Shown: in pieces, positions 49,728-58,047 of the stretch
Position numbering within the stretch: position 1 is the first letter of the stretch
How the letters are laid out: each line of letters begins with the position of its first letter
NCBI GenBank assembly: GCA_020854255.1
Contig: JADZFV010000193.1
Coordinates: forward strand, 1 to 58,462
Origin: Candidatus Melainabacteria bacterium
Lineage (GTDB): Bacteria > Cyanobacteriota > Vampirovibrionia > Obscuribacterales > Obscuribacteraceae
Length of the DNA: 58,462 bases
Direction: 5' to 3'
Program-made: the position numbers and the translations under genes
The notes under the pieces: model-generated
Told to the model about the DNA's origin: nothing
The model's database searches: none
Seen by the model: the letters and a program-made list of their open reading frames with translations, nothing else

Positions 49728-50654
49728 ATGCCAAAGCCTGTACTGCACGACCATGACGGACACGTAGACGACATTTTGAGCGCCGTTTTGCTCTGGATGG
49801 CGCCGGAAGTGGATCTCCAGGCAGTTGGTATCACTAATGGTGACTGCTTTGCAGATCAGGCATACAGCGCAATGGTCAAAATTGCCACCTACCTGCAGCT
49901 GGAAGGCGCAGAGATTGCGGTTACCGAGGATCCAGTCCCAAACCCATTTCCAGACAACTGGCGCAAAGAGAGTTTTATCATCAACGAATTGCCGCTGTTT
50001 AGCGAGATAGAAATGCGCCGGTCCTATCAGCCCAAACAAGGCAGAAAGATAGAGTCGGTTTTCTACGATTGTTTGAATAACACAAAAACGCCAATGACAG
50101 TCGTCACCACGGGACCGCTAACGAACATCGCTCACTTGTTGCGCGACCATCCCGACCTCAAAGGCAAAGTTGAAGATCTCGTCATCATGGGTGGTGCCTT
50201 CAATGTTCCTGGCAATGTTCAGGAGGATGGGCATGACGGTACTGCAGAATGGAACATCTATGCAGATCCAGAGGCATTCAAGGCAGCGCTGGACTGCAAG
50301 GTTCCCATTAAGTTGATTCCTCTTGATGTAACCAATCAATTGCCAGTTACCAAAGAATTTTTGACCATGCTCGACCAATCCTCCGATCGTTCGCGTGGCT
50401 GCAAACTCGCTCTGCGTCTATGGTCCCTGGTGAAGGGCTTTGAATACTATTTCTGGGACACTCTTACTGCAGCAGCGACAATTAAGCCGGATCTCTTTAC
50501 CTTCAAAGAGATGCGTATTGACGTGGCAACTCAAGGCAAAAGCATGGGAAAGACTTCTTCCTCGCTGTTTGGCGGTCGAAAGGTGCAAGTCGCCACAAAC
50601 GTAGACAAGGATGGATTCGAATCCTTGTTGCTTTCAATTTTCAAAACAAGATAA
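49728..50654 (+). CDS. Nucleoside hydrolase (inosine/uridine-preferring type)
   Basis: 308 residues. Hydrolyses ribonucleosides to base and ribose. The Asp-rich calcium site is seen as LHDHDGHVDDI near the N-terminus. Other family segments: VVTTGPLTNIAHLLRDHPDL, EDLVIMGGAFNVPGNV, then AEWNIYADPEAFKAAL (the N-x-x-D-P-E-A segment) and KLIPLDVTNQLPVTKEFL. The C-terminal His seen in many members is not obvious. The ATG has only a weak ribosome site. It lies 149 bases after sufT and converges with the TPR gene at 50662. Confidence 0.92.
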   Translation: MPKPVLHDHDGHVDDILSAVLLWMAPEVDLQAVGITNGDCFADQAYSAMVKIATYLQLEGAEIAVTEDPVPNPFPDNWRKESFIINELPLFSEIEMRRSYQPKQGRKIESVFYDCLNNTKTPMTVVTTGPLTNIAHLLRDHPDLKGKVEDLVIMGGAFNVPGNVQEDGHDGTAEWNIYADPEAFKAALDCKVPIKLIPLDVTNQLPVTKEFLTMLDQSSDRSRGCKLALRLWSLVKGFEYYFWDTLTAAATIKPDLFTFKEMRIDVATQGKSMGKTSSSLFGGRKVQVATNVDKDGFESLLLSIFKTR

Positions 50655-50661
50655 CGCGATC

Positions 50662-51210
50662 TTATTTTTCGTACTTTGCCGCTTCTTTCGAAAGTGAGGC
50701 CGCGAGGTTTGAATGTCCTTTATCTTCCAGTTGCCGTGCTACCCGCAAAAGCAGGTTTGGAGCGTCTTTGACGCGACCAGTCAATTCCAGCAGCGAGGCA
50801 TAATCCAGTCCCAACTGCGCCAACTCGCGTGCGATTTTTTCGACCGTCGATTTATCCCCGATTTGCTGAAAGTGGTTCAAGCTTAATTCATAAACCTCTT
50901 TTGCTTTCAGAAAATACGGCTCGGCTTCTTTGAAATTTCCCTGTGCGTTGAGCAATACCGCTGTCTGAACCATTATCGGTGCCAATCTAATGTCATAGGA
51001 ACCCAGGCGTTTCTTTAGAAACGACAAAGCGGTTTTGTGCACGAAAGCTCCGGCACCGTATGCGATGCTCATATCCTCTCCCATTGCGTAACAGCCTTCG
51101 TAAAAACGAGGCATGAGCCAGAGTAATGGCACTGCACCACAGTACCAGCAGAGGATCATTGCAACCACAAGCACCGCCAAAGCAATCAACCACAGCACGT
51201 GCATTGTCAT
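50662..51210 (-). CDS. Membrane-anchored TPR protein
   Basis: 182 residues. One N-terminal transmembrane helix (LWLIALAVLVVAMILCWYCG, residues about 5-25), then helical repeats with a TPR pattern (IRLAPIMVQTAVLLNAQGNF, then YFLKAKEVYELSLNHFQQIG). The ATG overlaps the stop of the upstream fusion gene by four bases (ATGA), so the two are coupled. It probably works with the hydrolase-TPR-thioredoxin protein. Function unknown. Confidence 0.7.
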   Translation of the reverse strand: MTMHVLWLIALAVLVVAMILCWYCGAVPLLWLMPRFYEGCYAMGEDMSIAYGAGAFVHKTALSFLKKRLGSYDIRLAPIMVQTAVLLNAQGNFKEAEPYFLKAKEVYELSLNHFQQIGDKSTVEKIARELAQLGLDYASLLELTGRVKDAPNLLLRVARQLEDKGHSNLAASLSKEAAKYEK

Positions 51211-53048
51211 CCCGGCAAAAACATCTTCGCAATTCCTTTGATCATCCCGGAGACGCCGGAGAATCCTACTGAGTAGTCAGCTACATCTCCATTGGGCCGA
51301 AGAAAGATCATTGTTGGAATCGGGCTTACATGATACTTCTCCACCAATTCCTGGTTATTTTCATCATCAACATCGACAACAGTGAATTCCACTTTCTTGC
51401 CGAAGCGTGACCTGGCTTCGTTGATAATCGGCTCCAAATCCTTGCATGGCTCGCACCACTTCGCGCTGAAGATCAAGACTTTACAGGCGTCCTGCAAGGG
51501 CCTCCCTCCTGGAAAGGCGGGCCCTTGCAAATTGGCATTGCGGGCCAGCACAGGACCAATTATTTCCGATGGTAAATTAAGTAGCAAATCGTTTGCCCGG
51601 CGAGACTTTTCTGGATCCTTACTGGCGCGAGCAATCATGAATGCGTTGCGTATGTTCTCTCTGGCCTTGATTGGATGTCCGGTTTTAAATTGTGCCAAAG
51701 CGAGCAATACATAAGGCTCTGGATTCTGCGGCTCCGCTTCGATCACTTGCTTCAATACCGGAATTACTCGCACAAACTGCTTGGCTTGCATCATTTCACG
51801 AGCCTTCATCAGTCCGGGCGAGGCGGCCAGTCCGTCTGGTCCCGGTAATCGTTGCTTGATCCAGCCGTCGGTCAGGTCAATCACTTCCTTCGAGAATTGT
51901 CCTTGCTCGTATACCAGGTGTTCGGCACCGTTCACCATCGCCATTTGCTTGTCCTGGGTAACAAGCTCTTCAAACAGCTCCCTGGTGCCTTCTGCCTTCA
52001 CCAGCTTATCTTTTCCGCCTTGAACGATAAGCACCGGCATCTTATCTATCATTTTCGCTCGCTCGTGGTTGTCGTTCATGAACGCTTGAAATTGCATCAA
52101 TTCTTTTGCCGACAAGTTCATTCGATCGAGAGGATCCTCTGTCCATTCCTCTCTCAGCGATGGGTCGGACGTGGCTTGATGAACAACGGATTTTTCAACA
52201 TTGACTTTGCGATTGCCGGTGAGCAAATGCATAAAGACCTTAAAATCCGTTTTTCCTGTTTTAAATCGCTCAGCAGCCGGAACTGCAGATATCAGCCCAT
52301 TTATCAAAGTGGGGTTCTCGGCAGCGACATCAAGCGCTATCGCTCCACCCATAGATTCACCCAGCAAAAACACCGGCACGCCCGGATTGACCATATGCAA
52401 GACTTTGAGCGTGGAGACGATATCGTCGGTACAATGTTTGAAGTCACACTTCTCTCGCCCTTTCGCTGCCATCCACGATCCAAATCCACGCACGTCGACT
52501 GCATAAACAGCATAACCACGCGGCGCCATTGCTTTGCCGAATTGCTCAAAACTGCCGCTGTGCAATCCCAATCCGTGCACACAAAGAATAATTGCTCTTG
52601 GTTTGCCCAGAGGGTTTAGCCAGGACAGACAGGGCGCTTCACCAGTCAGTTTTTTATCCGTCTTTTCAAGATCTGTTTTTGTCGGGTTATCTTTTTCCTC
52701 GACTCTGATTTTAGTTTCTGACTTCTCCAAGACATCCTGCCCCGAAATGACTTCAATCGAGCGGTCCTGCGTTTTTTGAATGCTGGTAGATGAGCTGGCA
52801 TTGTCCTGGAAGCGCGCTGCTTGCTTTTGCTGCAGGCGCTTTTCTCGCAGTTGGCGGTGCCGTTCGACAAACCTCGCAGCGGGTCTAAACTTCGGTGGCG
52901 AAGAATAACTTTGATCGCTGTCCTGCGCCAAAACAGGCACCGTCGTCCCTCCCAAAAGAAAGACTGATAGATTCAGAACCAGATAATTTGTTTTATTCAC
53001 GCCGGCACGTTTTGCTTCTCCAACCAACCAGTGCATTATATAACCCAT
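51207..53048 (-). CDS. Exported alpha/beta hydrolase - TPR - thioredoxin fusion
   Basis: 613 residues. GAGGG seven bases before the ATG. A signal peptide or anchor covers residues about 20-42 (YLVLNLSVFLLGGTTVPVLA), followed by a charged linker. Residues about 130-400 form a monoacylglycerol-lipase-like hydrolase: ILCVHGLGLHSGSFEQFG (oxyanion region), FLLGESMGGAIALDVA (Ser nucleophile), IVQGGKDKLVKAEGTREL (Asp) and NGAEHLVYEQ (His). Residues about 415-495 are TPRs. Residues about 510-613 form a thioredoxin fold with FSAKWCEPCKDLEPIINEAR and cis-Pro in SPIPTMIFLRPNG. All catalytic residues of both enzymes are present. I know of no described protein with this combination. Confidence 0.87.
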   Translation of the reverse strand: MGYIMHWLVGEAKRAGVNKTNYLVLNLSVFLLGGTTVPVLAQDSDQSYSSPPKFRPAARFVERHRQLREKRLQQKQAARFQDNASSSTSIQKTQDRSIEVISGQDVLEKSETKIRVEEKDNPTKTDLEKTDKKLTGEAPCLSWLNPLGKPRAIILCVHGLGLHSGSFEQFGKAMAPRGYAVYAVDVRGFGSWMAAKGREKCDFKHCTDDIVSTLKVLHMVNPGVPVFLLGESMGGAIALDVAAENPTLINGLISAVPAAERFKTGKTDFKVFMHLLTGNRKVNVEKSVVHQATSDPSLREEWTEDPLDRMNLSAKELMQFQAFMNDNHERAKMIDKMPVLIVQGGKDKLVKAEGTRELFEELVTQDKQMAMVNGAEHLVYEQGQFSKEVIDLTDGWIKQRLPGPDGLAASPGLMKAREMMQAKQFVRVIPVLKQVIEAEPQNPEPYVLLALAQFKTGHPIKARENIRNAFMIARASKDPEKSRRANDLLLNLPSEIIGPVLARNANLQGPAFPGGRPLQDACKVLIFSAKWCEPCKDLEPIINEARSRFGKKVEFTVVDVDDENNQELVEKYHVSPIPTMIFLRPNGDVADYSVGFSGVSGMIKGIAKMFLPG

Positions 53049-53240
53049 GGTTTTCCCTCATTGACTTCACCAGCCGCCGCTATTACTCTTCAAACAAAAG
53101 CCCCGGGGCACTTACTAGACAAACAGACGAACAATAAAAGCGTACTTGGCAGAAATGCCAAGAGCCAATCCGCCATTTCAATTTCACGTACTTCTGCATT
53201 ATGTTGATATGGGCGGCCATTGCTAAGAATGGAAATCACC

Positions 53241-54383
53241 ATGCCGGAAAACAATTCTCCATCCGCGAACCACGCCACGGATCTGGTCCCCGAAACGACC
53301 GGCTCACTGAGCGCAAAATTTCGTGCGGTCAAGCAAAGAGTACAGGCATACCAGGCTAAGATTCGCCCATACCAGGACAAAATCAACAAAATACGCATCG
53401 TACTGTATGCGATAGCCATTCCCTGGGCGATCTTCATAGCCATCAAATCACTGCCATATTATGCCGCCATCGGCAAAGGCGAATCATATTTCAAACAAGG
53501 CCTGTACAACGAGGCCGAAAAAGAGTTTCTCTTCTGTTACGAACAGTGCAAGACAGAAAACGCAAAAGATCCGCGTCTGGCGCGCGTTTTGAACAATCTA
53601 GGAATGATTTATCGAGGCACAGGGCGCTACAGGCTGGCAGAACCTTATGTCAAAGAAACAGTTGAGATCGCCGAAAAGCACTTTCAGAAAAAACAGGAAT
53701 ATCCCATGAGCTTGAGCAATCAAGGCGCGCTTCTCAACGACGAGGGGCGATATAGCGAGGCGGAGGAAGTTTACCGAAAAGCTCTTCTAGTATGGAAAGA
53801 CAACATCAAAAAGGAGAGTGATTCGAAGCTCGCTTCCATTTACAACGGACTGGCGCGATCGCTTCGAGAGCAGGGAAAGCTCGACGAAGCCGAGGCTCAA
53901 GCGCAGAAAGCACTGTCAATGAAAGAGAAAGAATCAGGTAAAAACTCGCTTGATGCAGCATCGGTTTTGGAAAATCTCGGCAAGATCGCACAAAAAAAAG
54001 GCGCCTTCGAGCAATCACAAAGGTACTTCGAATCTGCCCTCATAATCGACCGAACAGCCTTTGGAGAGAAACATCCGGACGTCGCCTCCGATCAATGCGG
54101 CATGGGCAGGCTCTACATGCAAGTAGGGAAATTGAAGGAAGCAAGAACTTTTCTCGAACAATCTCTGGCGACGCGTCAACACTTTTTCAAAGCTGATCAT
54201 CCGACAGTTGCGCGCACGCTTTCGTCCTTAGGAGAACTAAACATCAAAGAGGGCGACCGTCAAAATGCAATTACCAATCTCAATCTGGCGTTAAAAACTC
54301 AAAGCCAGTTTCTTGGCCCTCAACATCCTGATACTCTTGAGACTGCAAAAGCACTCACGAAAGCGATGAGCATGCAAAAATGA
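53241..54383 (+). CDS. Membrane-anchored TPR protein, kinesin-light-chain-like repeats
   Basis: About 380 residues from the ATG at 53241 (GGAAA five bases upstream). A basic N-terminal segment is followed by a transmembrane helix (LYAIAIPWAIFIAIKSL, residues about 55-75). TPRs then fill the rest, about seven of them, for example LNNLGMIYRGTGRYRLAEPY, LSNQGALLNDEGRYSEAEEV and ASVLENLGKIAQKKGAFEQS. The 42-residue spacing and the LxxLG repeats resemble kinesin light chain. It is divergent from the hydrolase fusion gene. Confidence 0.8.
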   Translation: MPENNSPSANHATDLVPETTGSLSAKFRAVKQRVQAYQAKIRPYQDKINKIRIVLYAIAIPWAIFIAIKSLPYYAAIGKGESYFKQGLYNEAEKEFLFCYEQCKTENAKDPRLARVLNNLGMIYRGTGRYRLAEPYVKETVEIAEKHFQKKQEYPMSLSNQGALLNDEGRYSEAEEVYRKALLVWKDNIKKESDSKLASIYNGLARSLREQGKLDEAEAQAQKALSMKEKESGKNSLDAASVLENLGKIAQKKGAFEQSQRYFESALIIDRTAFGEKHPDVASDQCGMGRLYMQVGKLKEARTFLEQSLATRQHFFKADHPTVARTLSSLGELNIKEGDRQNAITNLNLALKTQSQFLGPQHPDTLETAKALTKAMSMQK

Positions 54384-54415
54384 GCATAAAAAAGGAACCA
54401 TCCAAATAAACAAAA

Positions 54416-54985
54416 ATGATCGACTATCTCGATTTTGTCCTGCGAATTGATGCCGGACTGTCAGGCGAAAGGCTGCGCATCTGGCGGCAGTTGACACTTA
54501 CAAACGGTCGGCCGATCGGTATTTATGCGGCAGGAGAAAAGGGAAAGTTCGGCGGTATTTCGCTGCACTTTTTCCTCACCTACATCAAAACCGCATCACC
54601 AGATGACTTTGAACGATTCTCCAGTGATTGCCTGGAATATGCATTGAAAGCCAATCAAATTCCTGCTGCAAAACAACTTATTTCAAGCTGCCTTGTTTTG
54701 CCGTGCATTGCCACTCATACGACATTTCGCGAACTTGTGCTGGCGGCAGAACGTGCCGAAAAGCTCGATAAGAGCGACAGCAAAAAGAAAGCAAAGGGAC
54801 AGAAAAGCGGGTTTTTAGAGACAGCGATCATGCCATGTTTGTTGAATCTAACCACTCACAAATCGTTCCATTCCGGTACCCAATCCGGTTTTACCTGTGC
54901 CATTTTCAATGCCGGCCAAGAGTTTTTGCTCAAAAACGTCGTCTGCGCCAACTTCCCGCTTGCAGAAGATGCACAGCACAGATGA
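54416..54985 (+). CDS. Uncharacterised cytoplasmic protein (189 aa)
   Basis: An uncharacterised protein 32 bases after the TPR gene. It begins with strand-like MIDYLDFVLRIDAGLSGE and contains YAAGEKGKFGGISLHFFLTY, a helical middle (PDDFERFSSDCLEYALKANQ) and a Lys/Ser-rich loop near residue 125. No signal peptide or recognised motif. The ribosome site is poor (AAGGA about 20 bases upstream). It may be co-transcribed with the TPR gene. Confidence 0.5.
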   Translation: MIDYLDFVLRIDAGLSGERLRIWRQLTLTNGRPIGIYAAGEKGKFGGISLHFFLTYIKTASPDDFERFSSDCLEYALKANQIPAAKQLISSCLVLPCIATHTTFRELVLAAERAEKLDKSDSKKKAKGQKSGFLETAIMPCLLNLTTHKSFHSGTQSGFTCAIFNAGQEFLLKNVVCANFPLAEDAQHR

Positions 54986-55131
54986 CAGTTATCTCAGAAA
55001 ATCAGTGCCAATAAGAAGAATTGATTATGTTGGCAGGCAGGCTCTGAACACGCGGTTATTATTTAAATTAACACAGGTATACGCTCAACACGCATACGTG
55101 TCGGCGAATCCCCGGGCCGAGTCTAGGATAG

Positions 55132-56217
55132 GTGACAGCAATGATTGGCGCGAAGACAGAATCGATAACCCCAGAAGTTGTAAACAACGCCCTCAAAGTG
55201 GTCATGGACCCCGATCTCCATACCGACATCGTCACCCTGGGCATGATTTCCGACATCAAAATCGACGGCGGCAAGGTCTTCTTCAAGCTCACCCTCACAA
55301 CGCCGGCTTGCCCTGTCAAGGAAAAACTGGAGAGCGAAGCCAAAGAGGCAGTCGCCAAAATCCCCGGCGTCACCGAAGTGGAAATGGAATCAGGTGCTGC
55401 AGTAGCCGGTCAGAGACGCCTGCCAGGCGGAAAAGAGCCGGTCGAAGGCATTCGCCAGATCATCGCAGTCACCTCTGGCAAGGGCGGAGTCGGCAAAACC
55501 ACTGTTTCAGTCAACCTGGCGATCGCCCTGGCACACCTGGGTGCCAGAGTCGGCATTCTCGACGCCGACATCACCGGACCCAACGTTCCTCTCATGATGG
55601 GAGTCAGCGACTATCAGCCCGTCGCCAAAGACAATAGAATTCTGCCCACCGAAAATTACGGTGTAAAAGTCATCTCCATGGCATTTTTCGTCAACAGAGA
55701 AACACCGATCATCTGGCGCGGACCAATGCTCGACAAAGCTATTCGCCAGTTCTTGCGCGACGTGCAATGGGGCGAGCTTGATTATCTAATCGTCGACATG
55801 CCGCCGGGCACAGGCGATGCGCAATTGACTATGGTTCAGGCGACACAACTTTCAGGCGGCGTCATCGTCACCACCCCGCAAGAAGTGGCTCTTATGGACG
55901 GACAAAAGGGCTACGCCATGTTCCAGCAAATGGACGTGCCGGTGCTTGGATTTGTTGAGAACATGAGCTATTTCCAACCGCCCGGTTCGACTGAGCGCTT
56001 TGAAATCTTCGGTCACGGCGGCGGAAGAAGAATCGCAGAAGCAGCCGGCGTTCCTTTCCTCGGCGAAATTCCGCTCGACACAACCATCCGTGAAGGCGGC
56101 GACCTCGGCGCACCAATAACTGCTACGAATCCAGATAGCCCCGTGTCCAAGGCCTTCATCGAGATTGCCAAGCAAGTTGCCGCTCAAGTCAGCATCCATA
56201 CTCTGACACCAGCGTAA
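55132..56217 (+). CDS. mrp: Mrp/ApbC (NBP35-type) P-loop ATPase with N-terminal DUF59 domain
   Basis: 361 residues. Start GTG at 55132 or ATG at 55141; AGGATAG lies just upstream. Residues 10-85 form a DUF59 domain (VVNNALKVVMDPDLHTDI, then LTTPACPVKEKLESEAKE), related to the SufT gene at 49 kb. The P-loop is AVTSGKGGVGKTTVSVNLAI, followed by GILDADITGPNVPLMMG and DYLIVDMPPGTGDAQLTM. ApbC proteins carry Fe-S clusters to apo-enzymes. The usual C-terminal CxxC is replaced in ENMSYFQPPGSTERF, a PP form also found in cyanobacterial relatives. Confidence 0.95.
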   Translation: MTAMIGAKTESITPEVVNNALKVVMDPDLHTDIVTLGMISDIKIDGGKVFFKLTLTTPACPVKEKLESEAKEAVAKIPGVTEVEMESGAAVAGQRRLPGGKEPVEGIRQIIAVTSGKGGVGKTTVSVNLAIALAHLGARVGILDADITGPNVPLMMGVSDYQPVAKDNRILPTENYGVKVISMAFFVNRETPIIWRGPMLDKAIRQFLRDVQWGELDYLIVDMPPGTGDAQLTMVQATQLSGGVIVTTPQEVALMDGQKGYAMFQQMDVPVLGFVENMSYFQPPGSTERFEIFGHGGGRRIAEAAGVPFLGEIPLDTTIREGGDLGAPITATNPDSPVSKAFIEIAKQVAAQVSIHTLTPA

Positions 56218-56231
56218 CTCGAGCGACCGCA

Positions 56232-56843
56232 GTGGTGAAAACACAAGGTTTTCTCGAACCTATCGATGACAGAGAAGCACCAGGCGCAAAAGCAATTGCG
56301 GCGTTCTGGCGTGAACTTGAAGTCTTCCACGTTGAACTCGATCATCCAGCGGTGGGATTGCTCTTGATGGAGCTGATCGAAACACACGAGAAGGCCGCCT
56401 TCGCCTGTTTTGAATTGGCGGATCATCCCGTGCTGAATTGGTTCGGCTCGCGAAATCGACTGGACGAATTCGACTTCTTTCGTAAGCTCTTGGTGCATCC
56501 GGCAATCTCTGAAGTTCTGCCAGGGCTCGCGATCCCAAAAATGATCAAGGAACTTGATGTGGGCTGGGGAACATCATTCACGCTGGATGGAACACTCGCA
56601 CAGATTTTGGTCAACGGCGGCTCGCAATATGCATTCAGCGGCTCAGACAGTGAAGCCAAAGAGATTGGGCAAAATTTCTCAGACGCACTCTTTGCAGGTC
56701 GCTATTGCGAAAACCTCGTCTACGATACTTTCGACAAGTGGACCCCATGGTTTTCCGGCAATCAAAACTACGACCACACCTGGTTCGGCGTCGACAAACG
56801 CTTGAGCAGATTCTGGCTGCTTGCCATCACGGACGATGACTGA
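56232..56843 (+). CDS. Uncharacterised protein (203 aa)
   Basis: A protein I do not recognise, starting with GTG 14 bases after the mrp stop, so probably co-transcribed. Strand and helix segments alternate. Notable are FWRELEVFHVELDHPAVGLL and PVLNWFGSRNRLDEFDFFRK. The C-terminal part is aromatic-rich (YDTFDKWTPWFSGNQNYDHT, then WFGVDKRLSRFWLLAITDD). No signal peptide, no membrane segment, no known catalytic motif. The last gap to the convergent 63-residue gene is three bases. Confidence 0.55.
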   Translation: MVKTQGFLEPIDDREAPGAKAIAAFWRELEVFHVELDHPAVGLLLMELIETHEKAAFACFELADHPVLNWFGSRNRLDEFDFFRKLLVHPAISEVLPGLAIPKMIKELDVGWGTSFTLDGTLAQILVNGGSQYAFSGSDSEAKEIGQNFSDALFAGRYCENLVYDTFDKWTPWFSGNQNYDHTWFGVDKRLSRFWLLAITDDD

Positions 56844-56846
56844 AAG

Positions 56847-57038
56847 CTAAGCGTGGTTTCCATTGCCTGATTTCAATTCTGCAAGTACTTCACGCAATAA
56901 TGCATTTGTTTCATCAGATGCTATTTGCACTTTTCGCAAGGTCTCTCGATGCATTTCATCAAAGGCTCGAAACACGAGCATGAATCCCAACATCCTTAGT
57001 ATCGGTATGAGAAAACTGCAAACCAGCTGAAATGCCAT
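56847..57038 (-). CDS. Small membrane-anchored protein (63 aa)
   Basis: A 63-residue protein with a strong ribosome site, GGAGGTG, seven bases before the ATG. Residues 5-25 are hydrophobic (LVCSFLIPILRMLGFMLVF) and the rest is a charged coiled-coil-like helix (RETLRKVQIASDETNALLRE). Function unknown. Confidence 0.65.
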   Translation of the reverse strand: MAFQLVCSFLIPILRMLGFMLVFRAFDEMHRETLRKVQIASDETNALLREVLAELKSGNGNHA

Positions 57039-57226
57039 GACTGCACCTCCAAAATCAATGCTCTAATCCAGTTATACAACTATCGCCCGAGACCAATGAC
57101 ACGAGAACCATTCACTCAGCTAATATGTCTCCATGTCTAACCTCAATCGAATTTGTTCGATCTGACAGATGCTGATGCACCTGGTGCGTCGGAAGAAACA
57201 AAAAAATCCGAGAGCTGGCTACCAAT

Positions 57227-57490
57227 GTGGTTGAGTCCAGCAGGGGAATCAAACAGCTTCTCAGCGATCCAAAAACCGCAACCGACGAGACTTTTCAGCG
57301 CAACTTGTGCAAGTCTCTGCGCAAAGGTGCAGGTCAAACCCCGGCATTAAGGGCGGGGTCTCCTTGTGAGGATGACTTGCACAATGAAATTCAGGCGATC
57401 CGCAAAGCCGACATTGCCTTTTGGGATTCCTTCGCTGAAGCCAACAAACGGTTTGCTAATGCGCCTCTATTATTCTTCCTGTTTGCTTGA
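57227..57490 (+). CDS. Doubtful short ORF (87 aa)
   Basis: A weakly supported reading frame starting at GTG without a ribosome site. Residues 50-85 look helical (LHNEIQAIRKADIAFWDSFA). The middle spans the inverted repeat at 57338-57359. It may be a remnant and not a functional gene. Confidence 0.2.
   Translation: MVESSRGIKQLLSDPKTATDETFQRNLCKSLRKGAGQTPALRAGSPCEDDLHNEIQAIRKADIAFWDSFAEANKRFANAPLLFFLFA
57338..57359. repeat. IS200/IS605-end-like inverted repeat
   Basis: ACCCCG, ten-base loop GCATTAAGGG, CGGGGT, followed by CTCC. Similar words flank IS200/IS605-type elements, with the fully paired form CCCCGCCCTTAAGGGCGGGG. Here two bases differ from it, so it looks decayed. No tnpA or tnpB gene is nearby. 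Confidence 0.3.
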
Positions 57491-57552
57491 ACTAATTCGG
57501 TTTTTGCATTCATGTTCTGCTGGCGGGTCGCGCAAGAACCGAATACAAAAAC

Positions 57553-57792
57553 CTAGTATTGCGACTTTTGGGAACGCTCAATAAGGCTGCAGGCGAAAAA
57601 TCCCATAATTGCGCCTAAAATCCCGGCAATCAGTCCGCATATCAACAGAATTTCGAAGTTACTGGAGTCGAAAACACCTTTCGGGCCGTCTGCCGGTGCG
57701 ATCAGGAAATACCAGCCGGCCGCGGCACCGCCTGCAAAAGAAATTACGGCAGTGAAAGCGGCTGATAGATATTGCATGAGAATGGCTCTCAT
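57553..57792 (-). CDS. Small membrane protein, two transmembrane helices
   Basis: 79 residues (74 if started at the ATG at 57777). Two hydrophobic helices: YLSAAFTAVISFAGGAAAGW and ILLICGLIAGILGAIMGFFA, joined by a loop with Asp, Gly and Pro. No clear ribosome site. Function unknown. It is divergent from recN. Confidence 0.5.
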   Translation of the reverse strand: MRAILMQYLSAAFTAVISFAGGAAAGWYFLIAPADGPKGVFDSSNFEILLICGLIAGILGAIMGFFACSLIERSQKSQY

Positions 57793-57849
57793 CCATTTGC
57801 TGGTTGGTCAGATGTCTGACTAAATCAATTCTAGCGGATCACTTTCATC

Positions 57850-57917
57850 AAGAGGTTCTCCTCTTAAAAGACTGACTCAGGAAGCGCACGTAGTTCGAGG
57901 GCAGCTAGCTGCCCTCG
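57850..57917. repeat. Two palindromes upstream of recN, one 22 bp and perfect
   Basis: AAGAGG-TTCT-CCTCTT at 57850-57865 and, at 57896-57917, half-site CGAGGGCAGCT followed by its exact reverse complement. Neither is followed by a T-run on either strand. They lie in the divergent gap between the small membrane gene and recN. Confidence 0.8.
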
Positions 57918-58047
57918 GCCGCAACGTGGAAAAATGAACGAACCTCTCCAATCTGAGGTCTTGCACACCGATCTGAATTCGCTATGATATTGCCGGTAGG
58001 GGCATTATCTGCCGCGAACAAAAGATAGCCGACTCTATATACGGTGC

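Larger units (their letters stand above)
57039..57552. other. Gene-poor region with decayed reading frames
   Basis: About 510 bases with only weak ORFs. The most plausible is 57227-57490, listed separately. Overlapping frames share composition but no clear start, suggesting decay. An imperfect inverted repeat resembling an IS200/IS605-type end is at 57338-57359. Confidence 0.5.

Noticed and set aside
54897-55637. 246-codon plus-strand ORF overlapping mrp
   Set aside because: Arg/Ser-rich shadow of the mrp gene in another frame, without motifs.
57850-57917. LexA box upstream of recN
   Set aside because: The palindromes there do not match the E. coli (CTG-N10-CAG) or Gram-positive (GAAC-N4-GTTC) forms.
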